Below, piece after piece: positions 1 to 5,053 of a stretch of DNA of 5,053 nucleotides (the stretch's first letter is position 1; the number at the start of each line of letters is the position of its first letter). The notes under the pieces are model-generated. The model was not told where the DNA came from. It ran no database searches and saw only the letters and a list, made by a program, of their open reading frames with translations. A program made the translations under genes and the position numbers. This DNA is from Mogibacterium sp. (lineage in GTDB: Bacteria; Bacillota; Clostridia; Peptostreptococcales; Anaerovoracaceae), in contig JABUTC010000026.1 of the NCBI GenBank assembly GCA_021442505.1, forward strand, positions 4,403 to 9,455, read 5' to 3'.

Positions 1-407
1 AAACATCCGAGCAGCTCGTCGAAGTGATCAAGGCGGCCATTCCCGCATCGGAAAGAAGAGACGGGCCGCATCCGGCAAAGAGAACTTTTCAAGCGATAAG
101 AATTGAGGTTAATGCCGAGCTCGAGCATTTAAGAAAAGCGGTTGAAGAACTGCCGGACCTGCTCGAGGAAGGTGGAAGGCTCGCGATAATAACATTCCAC
201 TCGCTTGAAGACAGAATGGTTAAGACCGAGTTTGACAGAAGGCTGAATCCTTGTACATGCCCTAAGGAATTTCCGATGTGCGTGTGCGGAAAGGTTGCAG
301 ATATTAAGAAGGTAACGAGAAAGCCTATCGTCGCAGATGACGAGGAACTCGAATATAACCCGAGAGCGAGGAGCGCTAAGCTCAGGGTTATAGAAAAAAT
401 AAGGTAA
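1..407 (+). CDS. rsmH: RsmH (MraW), 16S rRNA m4C1402 N4-methyltransferase, C-terminal part
   Basis: The gene enters from the left edge (first whole codon at position 3) and ends with TAA at 405-407, so 134 residues are visible of a family usually about 310 long; the N-terminal SAM-binding part is outside. RsmH methylates N4 of C1402 in 16S rRNA in the cytoplasm, using S-adenosylmethionine. Recognition rests on several family blocks: HPAKRTFQAIRIEVN after the 'AIP' stretch, GGRLAIITFHSLEDRMVK, a cysteine element CTCPKEFPMCVCG (cysteine codons at 252, 258, 279 and 285), RKPI, and the C-terminal NPRARSAKLRV signature. The GTG at 24 is an internal valine codon, not a start. The next gene, ftsL, begins 25 nt downstream, the usual dcw order. 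No frameshift or odd residue is visible in the part present. Confidence 0.97.
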   Translation, partial: TSEQLVEVIKAAIPASERRDGPHPAKRTFQAIRIEVNAELEHLRKAVEELPDLLEEGGRLAIITFHSLEDRMVKTEFDRRLNPCTCPKEFPMCVCGKVADIKKVTRKPIVADDEELEYNPRARSAKLRVIEKIR

Positions 408-433
408 TGCGCTCGGGAGAGGATGCACAATAA
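407..433 (+). other. 8-codon reading frame linking rsmH and ftsL by TAATG overlaps
   Basis: An ATG at 407-409 shares its A with the rsmH stop (TAATG, 405-409). It opens a frame encoding MRSGEDAQ that stops with TAA at 431-433, and that stop shares its last A with the ftsL ATG (TAATG, 431-435). The ATG has no well-spaced Shine-Dalgarno: the only AAGG, at 401-404, is 2 nt away. If it is used at all, it would be by ribosomes re-initiating after rsmH, which would hand them on to ftsL. The frame also covers the ftsL ribosome binding site. It may be chance in a short AT-rich junction, and I do not claim a functional peptide. Confidence 0.25.
415..423 (+). promoter_or_regulatory. Ribosome binding site of ftsL
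   Basis: The purine run GGGAGAGGA lies 9 nt before the ATG at 433. It supports 433 as the ftsL start over the next in-frame ATG at 493 (residue 21), which has only a weak, close GGCGGA before it. Confidence 0.7.
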
Positions 434-864
434 TGGCAAATATTGCAGGTTCAGCAAGCACCGGCAGAATTAATGGCAGAGTAAATGGCGGAATGAGCAA
501 TGCTGCGGCAAGGGAAGCGGTCAGAGGGACCAGGCTTTCCAACAACGCATACAGATTTGTTTTCATTCTTGTTATTGTTCTTGCGTCAATATTTACTCTT
601 ATATCACTCTCGGCATATTCTTCAAAGCTTCAGATAGAGAACAGCAGGCTCGAACAGAGTGTAGAGAATCTGCAGGCTGAGATAGCATCCCTGAACAATG
701 AAATTTCGAAAGAAAGCAACGACAGCCGCATAGAGAAGCTGGCAACAGAAAAACTTGGGATGGTTTATCCGTCGGCAGAAAACAGCATCAACATCGATGC
801 AATAGAGGAAGCTGATGCCGGGGTTAGCTTGGCTGCCACAATTAGAGCAGAAGCATATAAATAA
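433..864 (+). CDS. ftsL: FtsL-type bitopic cell division protein
   Basis: This is a 143-residue septum-formation protein of the FtsL/DivIC class. It is identified by its place between rsmH and a class B PBP gene and by its architecture, since sequence conservation in this family is weak. A basic, Gly/Asn/Ala-rich cytoplasmic tail (1-41) contains the near-repeat GRINGRVNGG. One membrane segment follows (about 42-61), then an extracytoplasmic coiled coil (about 66-94) with hydrophobic heptad positions L66, L73, V77, L80, I84, L87 and I91 and an Asn at core position 70. Next comes the family motif RIEKLATEKLGMVYP (99-113) and a 30-residue tail. In the divisome such proteins pair with a DivIC/FtsB-like partner and help recruit and activate the septal transglycosylase-transpeptidase pair; that role is inferred from the family. 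The gene is followed by an intrinsic terminator, so it may be the last gene of many transcripts. A DivIC-like identity is the alternative, but position favours FtsL. Confidence 0.88.
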   Translation: MANIAGSASTGRINGRVNGGMSNAAAREAVRGTRLSNNAYRFVFILVIVLASIFTLISLSAYSSKLQIENSRLEQSVENLQAEIASLNNEISKESNDSRIEKLATEKLGMVYPSAENSINIDAIEEADAGVSLAATIRAEAYK

Positions 865-887
865 CAGAAACACATCACGGAACTACT

Positions 888-919
888 GCCACTAAACTAA
901 CAGGTTTGGTGGCTTTTTT
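888..919 (+). terminator. Intrinsic (Rho-independent) terminator between ftsL and the PBP gene
   Basis: The arms GCCACTAAAC (888-897) and GTTTGGTGGC (904-913) can form a 10-bp stem with one G-U wobble (893 with 908). The loop is 6 nt (TAACAG, 898-903) and a run of six T (914-919) follows directly. The T run is on one side only, so the terminator acts on the + strand. It begins 24 nt after the ftsL stop and ends 21 nt before the PBP start. The downstream genes read in the same direction, so it probably works as a partial terminator that lowers transcription of the PBP, murF and mraY genes relative to rsmH and ftsL. How much readthrough occurs cannot be seen from sequence. Confidence 0.85.
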
Positions 920-925
920 CGCAAA

Positions 926-931
926 AGAGGG
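926..931 (+). promoter_or_regulatory. Ribosome binding site that fixes the GTG start of the PBP gene
   Basis: AGAGGG lies 9 nt before the GTG at 941. An in-frame TAG at 932-934 rules out any start further upstream, and the next in-frame ATG (1028) has no comparable site. The site begins 7 nt after the terminator T run, so the hairpin does not cover it. Confidence 0.75.
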
Positions 932-940
932 TAGAAAATC

Positions 941-3037
941 GTGTGGAGAACTAAAGACTACGACAATCTTGAAGAATACAGACGCAGAAAAGAAGAGTTT
1001 TTTGCGGGAGATGAGCCTGAATGGACTATGGGAAGGCGGACCGGATTTAGAGCGCAGGAAAACGGCGAAGAGGACAAGGTAAGCGATATGAACAGGGGCA
1101 GACTGCTGTTCGGGTTTGGACTGCTCCTTGTTATTTTTATGGCGCTTATTCTTAGAATGGGATACATACAGATTGTCTGTGCCACTGATTACAGAGAAAA
1201 GGCAACCGCAATTCAGACGGTTGATACCGGAGTTGATTCGACACGTGGAATAATATACGACAGCAAGGGCAATATTCTTGCGGAAACGGTTACAGGGTAT
1301 GAGCTTTACGGATACACTTCGGTTCTATACAAGTCGGACAGGCTGACAGAGGTTGAGAAAGAAACCACGGTGAAAAACCTCGCCAAGATTACGGGCGCTG
1401 ACGAAAACGACGTAAAAGAACTGCTTTCAGGCAAGGAGAACCTGGTTCTTCTTGGAAGCAATATCAACCAGGACGGAGTAGATAAAGCGAAAAAATACTG
1501 GGGAGACAATGTCATTGTTAAGACAAAGTCAGTAAGAAGCTACCCGAACGGGGCTTTTGCAAGCCAGTTAATCGGAAATCTGAATTCTGAAGGAGATGGA
1601 ATAGCCGGTCTTGAGGCTTATTACAATTCAGAGCTCAGAGGAACTAACGGAAGAGTAGTAAAAAAGACGGACAATAACGGAAACACTATTTCGACGAAGG
1701 GTGGAAAGTATTACCAGCCACAGAACGGAAGCAGTATTGTTACGACAATCGACTCGGTTATCCAGCAATACGTAGAGGAGGCAATTGCTGCCGGAAAGGA
1801 AAGAACCGGAGCAGAATCGATAACGTGCATTGTATCAAATCCTAAAACGGGAGATATACTTGCCTACGCTGAGACAAACGAGTATGACCCAAACAATCCG
1901 GGGCAGCCTTCTGATGCAAAAGAACTGGCAGCATTTAAGAATATGTCTGATGCGGAACAGTCAGAATATCTGAGCCGCATGTGGACTATCGAGGCGGTCA
2001 GCAGCGTTTATGAACCGGGCTCGACATTTAAGCTTGTTGCGGCATCTGCAGGCCTTGAACTTGGCACTGTAACTGACGGTTCAAGCTTTTACTGCAACAA
2101 GACCTTTGACGCAGGCGGAATTACACTCAGCTGTCTTGGAAAACACGGATCACAGGATATCAAAGAGGCTGTGGGCAATTCGTGCAATGCAGCACTCGGA
2201 AGAGTTGCGATGGATATGGGAGGCGATAATATATATCGCTACGTAAAACTGTACGGCCTTGCCAACAAGACCGGAATTGACCTTCCGGGAGAGGGAAGCT
2301 CGCTGGTAAAAGATCCTTCGGTTCTCGTAGGTGTCGACCTTGCGACAATGGGTTTTGGCCAGGGTGTCGCAGTAACTCCTATACAGCTGCTTATGGCCGT
2401 AAACGCCATGGGAAACAACGGCATACTTATGAAGCCTAAGGTTGTAAAGCAGATTGTAAACTCCGACGGAAAAGTGGTTGAGGAGATTGAGGATACAGAG
2501 GTAAGACAGGTCATCACAAAAGAGACTGCGGACAAAATGCGTGAGATTATGGAATATTACGTAAGCGATGCAGGTGGTGATGAGGCTTATATTAAAGGAT
2601 ATAAAATAGGCGGAAAAACCGGTACTGCCAATATTGCAACGGGCGGTGGATACTCTGCAGACACAGACACATCATTCATTGCAATGGCACCTATGGACGA
2701 CCCCGTGATCTCTATGCTTGTCATAGTTCATAAACCTACAAAGGTGCAGTACGGAAACAACACTGCCGGACCTATTGTAAAAGATATTATGGCAAAGGCT
2801 CTTCCTTATCTTGGTGTTGAGCAGGAAGGTGGAGCTGTCGCAAATAATGAAACTGTTGAGGTTCCAAATGTAACCGGAATTGACAGCAACAAGGCGATTG
2901 AAGCGCTTAAGGAAAAAGGTCTGTCGTATAAGATAAGCCCTGCAGGAACGACAGGATCGTTCATTGTTCAGGACCAGAACCCTAAGGCCGGAAGTGTTGT
3001 TGTTAAGGGTAAAACGGTATATATTTACAGCAAATAG
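941..3037 (+). CDS. spoVD: Class B penicillin-binding protein (transpeptidase) with PASTA domain, SpoVD/FtsI type
   Basis: This 698-residue peptidoglycan DD-transpeptidase forms peptide cross-links on the outer face of the membrane; family members work with a SEDS glycosyltransferase (FtsW or SpoVE). It has a charged cytoplasmic tail (1-54), one membrane anchor (about 55-71), and a PBP dimerisation domain (about 95-265) with RGIIYDSKG (102-110) and GIAGLE (220-225). The transpeptidase domain (about 275-620) carries all three catalytic motifs: STFK (nucleophile S361, K364), SCN (414-416) and KTG (559-561). A single PASTA domain closes the protein (about 639-698), starting VEVPNVTG. Cysteines at 385, 398 and 415 surround the active site, as in SpoVD. 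One PASTA domain and these cysteines favour SpoVD over vegetative PBP2B/FtsI, but in Clostridia this dcw PBP may serve division, sporulation or both, so the symbol is tentative. The start is GTG; the cytoplasmic tail is longer than I would expect for SpoVD. murF follows after 19 nt. Confidence 0.93.
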   Translation: MWRTKDYDNLEEYRRRKEEFFAGDEPEWTMGRRTGFRAQENGEEDKVSDMNRGRLLFGFGLLLVIFMALILRMGYIQIVCATDYREKATAIQTVDTGVDSTRGIIYDSKGNILAETVTGYELYGYTSVLYKSDRLTEVEKETTVKNLAKITGADENDVKELLSGKENLVLLGSNINQDGVDKAKKYWGDNVIVKTKSVRSYPNGAFASQLIGNLNSEGDGIAGLEAYYNSELRGTNGRVVKKTDNNGNTISTKGGKYYQPQNGSSIVTTIDSVIQQYVEEAIAAGKERTGAESITCIVSNPKTGDILAYAETNEYDPNNPGQPSDAKELAAFKNMSDAEQSEYLSRMWTIEAVSSVYEPGSTFKLVAASAGLELGTVTDGSSFYCNKTFDAGGITLSCLGKHGSQDIKEAVGNSCNAALGRVAMDMGGDNIYRYVKLYGLANKTGIDLPGEGSSLVKDPSVLVGVDLATMGFGQGVAVTPIQLLMAVNAMGNNGILMKPKVVKQIVNSDGKVVEEIEDTEVRQVITKETADKMREIMEYYVSDAGGDEAYIKGYKIGGKTGTANIATGGGYSADTDTSFIAMAPMDDPVISMLVIVHKPTKVQYGNNTAGPIVKDIMAKALPYLGVEQEGGAVANNETVEVPNVTGIDSNKAIEALKEKGLSYKISPAGTTGSFIVQDQNPKAGSVVVKGKTVYIYSK

Positions 3038-3044
3038 ATTGCAA

Positions 3045-3050
3045 AAGGAG
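3045..3050 (+). promoter_or_regulatory. Ribosome binding site that fixes the murF start
   Basis: A perfect AAGGAG lies 6 nt before the ATG at 3057. The murF reading frame stays open upstream into the end of the PBP gene, as far as an ATG at 2964. This site, together with the normal MurF N-terminus that follows it, shows that 3057 is the true start. Confidence 0.88.
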
Positions 3051-3056
3051 AGCGAA

Positions 3057-4469
3057 ATGAGAAATACATCGCTTGATTACTTGGTAGAGGCGACAGGAGG
3101 GATTCTGTACGCACAGGACAGAACAAAACAGCATGACAGCGTGCGTGGAGTAGTCATAGATTCGAGAGCAGCAGAAGAGGGCGTCCTCTTCTTTTGCATA
3201 ATCGGAGAAAGAGTTGACGCCCATACTTTTCTCCCTGACGTAAGGGAAAAAGGCTGCCATAACGTTGTTGTGTCAAACCTCGAGTGGGCCGACAAGATGA
3301 TGGCTCTGGGCGACATGAACGTTATTCTCGTAGAGGATACTACGATGGCGCTCGTTAAACTCGGAACCAGATATATGGACGACTGGTCCGGATTAAGAAG
3401 AGTTGCCATTACGGGCAGCGTCGGAAAGACCAGCACAAAAGAGTTTATTTACAGTGTGCTTTCTAGCAAGTACAGAACAGGAAAGAATCCGGGAAACCTC
3501 AACAGCGAATTCGGTATTCCTATGGCATGCTGCGGATTTGACGAGGACATTGAGATTTCCATTAATGAGATCGGTCTCGGATACGGACTTGATATGGAGT
3601 ATCTTGTAAATATCGTAAAGCCTGAAGTCGCTGTAGTGACAAATGTCGGCACATCACATCTTGAGGTGTACGGAAGCAGGGAAGAACTCAGAAATGCGAA
3701 GTTAAGAATAACAAATTCGCTCAAACGAGGAGGAACCCTTATAGCCAATACCGATGGCGACATGCTCGATGAAAATCAGATAATCAATAATACAAAAGGC
3801 GGGTTTAAACTCGTGCAGATTGGAAGCTCCGGATCCTGCGACTACAGGGTCTGTGACATTTGCGACAAGGGTGTAGATGGTGTAGAATGCAAGATAGAAA
3901 TCGAGGGATACACTGAGAGCTTCAAGCTCACGCTTCCTGTTGTCGGAGCCCACAATCTATACAATGCCGCTCTGGCAATTGCTGTGGGAGCCTGCTTTGA
4001 TATAAAGCCGGCAGATGCGATTGAGGCGCTTCAGAGTGTAGAGTGGAACGATAACAGACTCGATGTCAGAAGAGGCTCTGATTACACTGTAATCAATGAC
4101 TGCTACAATGCCAGTCCTGAATCAATGAAGGCAGGCATTGATATTGTTGTGCATAGCGATGCAAAGAGAAAAGGTGCTGTTCTTGGAGACATGTTTGAGC
4201 TCGGCGATAACTCAGAGTCTTTGCATGCGAGTGTTGGCACTTATGCGGCTGAGAAAGGTCTTGATTTTGTAATCACCATAGGAAGCAACTCAAAAGCTAT
4301 TGCGGAGGCTGCGCTTAAGGCAGATCCCGACATGCAGGTTGTAAGCTATGAGGACAGGACCGCTGCAATTGAAGACATAGAGAATGTTCTGCAAAAAGGC
4401 GACCTGCTTCTTGTTAAGGCGTCAAGAGCAATGGCGTTAGAAGTATTATCCGATGCGATTTCACACTAA
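3057..4469 (+). CDS. murF: MurF, UDP-N-acetylmuramoyl-tripeptide--D-alanyl-D-alanine ligase
   Basis: MurF is a cytoplasmic ATP-dependent ligase that adds D-Ala-D-Ala to the UDP-MurNAc-tripeptide, the last soluble step before MraY. The protein is 470 residues, close to the usual 450-470. The N-terminal substrate-binding domain carries the IDSR block (about 34-37). The central Mur-ligase ATPase domain has the P-loop TGSVGKTST (119-127, K124), in place of the commoner GxNGKT. It also has NVGTSHLEVYGS (196-207, H201) followed by K215, the position expected for the carbamylated, Mg-binding lysine, and HNLYNAALAIAVG (299-311). The C-terminal domain carries NDCYNASPESM (347-357) and GDMFELG (377-383). 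All expected motifs are present with no frameshift. The gene sits 19 nt after the PBP gene and 19 nt before mraY, consistent with one transcript. MurE shares the fold, but NDxYNAxPxSM and GDMxELG are MurF signatures. Confidence 0.97.
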   Translation: MRNTSLDYLVEATGGILYAQDRTKQHDSVRGVVIDSRAAEEGVLFFCIIGERVDAHTFLPDVREKGCHNVVVSNLEWADKMMALGDMNVILVEDTTMALVKLGTRYMDDWSGLRRVAITGSVGKTSTKEFIYSVLSSKYRTGKNPGNLNSEFGIPMACCGFDEDIEISINEIGLGYGLDMEYLVNIVKPEVAVVTNVGTSHLEVYGSREELRNAKLRITNSLKRGGTLIANTDGDMLDENQIINNTKGGFKLVQIGSSGSCDYRVCDICDKGVDGVECKIEIEGYTESFKLTLPVVGAHNLYNAALAIAVGACFDIKPADAIEALQSVEWNDNRLDVRRGSDYTVINDCYNASPESMKAGIDIVVHSDAKRKGAVLGDMFELGDNSESLHASVGTYAAEKGLDFVITIGSNSKAIAEAALKADPDMQVVSYEDRTAAIEDIENVLQKGDLLLVKASRAMALEVLSDAISH

Positions 4470-4476
4470 GAAATAA

Positions 4477-4482
4477 AGAGGA
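4477..4482 (+). promoter_or_regulatory. Ribosome binding site of mraY
   Basis: AGAGGA lies 6 nt before the ATG at 4489, within the 19-nt gap after the murF stop. It supports that ATG as the start. The short gap leaves no room for a separate promoter. Confidence 0.75.
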
Positions 4483-4488
4483 ACATTT

Positions 4489-5053
4489 ATGGTAGAAACA
4501 AGCAATTTTGCAAGTCTGATTCTTGCATTCGTAATAAGTTGCGTCGGAACCGGATTGCTGATTCCGTATATGAAGAAGAGGCAGTTCGGACAGTACATCC
4601 GTGAGGAGGGACCTCAGGCTCACATGAGCAAGCAGGGCACTCCGACGATGGGAGGAATGGCTTTTATTGTTGCGATTATAATCACGATAGTGGCAATAGG
4701 AGGCTTTTCTGTTTCTAAACTTGTAATCATAATAACAATGCTTGCATACGGAGCAATCGGATTTATAGATGATATGAATAAGATTGCGAAAAAAGGCAAT
4801 GAGGGTTTGACACCAAAGCAGAAACTGCTGCTTCAGGTTGTATTTGGCCTTGCTCTTGCCGTTTATATGGCAATGACTACAGGAACACATGTGTTCATTC
4901 CATTCTTCAAGGTGAGCATTACCTTTGGAATTCTATACATTCCATTCATTATTTTTGTAGAAGTCGCAATGGCAAATGCGGTCAATCTCACCGATGGTCT
5001 CGACGGTCTTGCATCGAGCACAACGGCAGTAGTTGCACTGCTTTTTGCAATTC
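4489..5053 (+). CDS. mraY: MraY, phospho-MurNAc-pentapeptide transferase, N-terminal part
   Basis: This integral membrane enzyme transfers phospho-MurNAc-pentapeptide from UDP to undecaprenyl phosphate, giving lipid I, the first membrane step of peptidoglycan synthesis. The frame starts at ATG 4489 and is open to the right edge, giving 188 residues of about 320 expected for Gram-positive members. Membrane segments are visible at roughly 7-27, 56-72, 77-93, 112-131, 144-160 and from about 176. Family signatures appear in order: the cytoplasmic loop IREEGPQAHMSKQGTPTMGG (37-56); the catalytic aspartate pair in GFIDDMNK (91-98, D94 and D95); LTPKQKLLLQ (107-116); and NAVNLTDGLDGLA (163-175), the Mg- and substrate-binding loop. 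The later histidine motif lies beyond the window. It uses the MurF product and follows murF by 19 nt, so the two are probably co-expressed. Confidence 0.97.
   Translation, partial: MVETSNFASLILAFVISCVGTGLLIPYMKKRQFGQYIREEGPQAHMSKQGTPTMGGMAFIVAIIITIVAIGGFSVSKLVIIITMLAYGAIGFIDDMNKIAKKGNEGLTPKQKLLLQVVFGLALAVYMAMTTGTHVFIPFFKVSITFGILYIPFIIFVEVAMANAVNLTDGLDGLASSTTAVVALLFAI

Noticed and set aside
24..26. GTG at 24 as the start of a 127-residue protein
   Set aside because: The frame is open to the left edge and the residues before it continue the RsmH alignment, so the GTG is an internal valine codon.
853..861. CATATAAAT resembling a sporulation sigma-E -10 element at the end of ftsL
   Set aside because: The match to CATACAnT is incomplete and no -35-like ATA element sits at the right distance upstream.
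906..938. Possible promoter with TTGGTG (906-911) as -35 and TAGAAA (932-937) as -10, ahead of the PBP gene
   Set aside because: The spacer is 20 nt, the -35 match is poor, and a start after it would lose the ribosome binding site at 926-931.
2964..3056. Upstream extension of the murF frame to an ATG at 2964, which would give a 501-residue protein
   Set aside because: It overlaps the PASTA domain of the PBP in another frame, whereas AAGGAG at 3045-3050 and a normal MurF N-terminus point to 3057.
3403..3609. Plus-strand open frame of 68 codons inside murF
   Set aside because: It lies in another frame across the MurF ATPase domain, including the P-loop, and shows no recognisable protein features.
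4414..4890. Minus-strand open frame of 158 codons opposite the end of murF and the start of mraY
   Set aside because: It is Cys/His/Ser-rich with no recognisable domain, and lies antisense to clear MurF and MraY motifs, so it is a shadow of the real genes.

Overview
The window is an internal slice of a dcw (division and cell wall) cluster, all on the + strand: the 3' part of rsmH (mraW), an ftsL-type divisome gene, a class B penicillin-binding protein with one PASTA domain (SpoVD/FtsI type), murF, and the 5' part of mraY. Both end genes run off the window. The gene content, the CxC-x6-CxC element in RsmH, the PASTA domain on the PBP, the 'NSCN' form of its SxN motif and AAGGAG-type ribosome binding sites all point to a Gram-positive Firmicute, most likely a member of the Clostridia of moderate GC content. 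I cannot name a genus from the sequence alone.

Layout: rsmH ends at 407. A 25-nt junction leads to ftsL (433-864). A 76-nt gap (865-940) then holds a well-formed intrinsic terminator (888-919) and, directly after it, the ribosome binding site for a GTG-started PBP gene (941-3037). murF (3057-4469) and mraY (4489 to beyond 5053) follow, each after a 19-nt gap with its own Shine-Dalgarno sequence. There is no gene-free stretch over 300 bases. I saw no RNA gene, mobile element, CRISPR array or credible minus-strand gene.

How the genes work together: MurF completes the cytoplasmic UDP-MurNAc-pentapeptide, MraY transfers it to undecaprenyl phosphate to give lipid I, and the PBP cross-links the finished peptidoglycan outside the membrane. 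FtsL is a bitopic membrane protein expected to partner a DivIC/FtsB-like protein and the septal synthase. RsmH methylates 16S rRNA and is a customary dcw passenger. murE, which often lies between the PBP gene and murF, is absent here.

I found no unknown system: this is a conserved housekeeping locus. The points most worth a second look are the terminator inside the cluster, which leaves too little room for a normal downstream promoter; the cysteines around the PBP active site, which resemble the redox-controlled pair of Bacillus SpoVD; and an 8-codon reading frame that joins rsmH to ftsL through TAATG overlaps at both ends.
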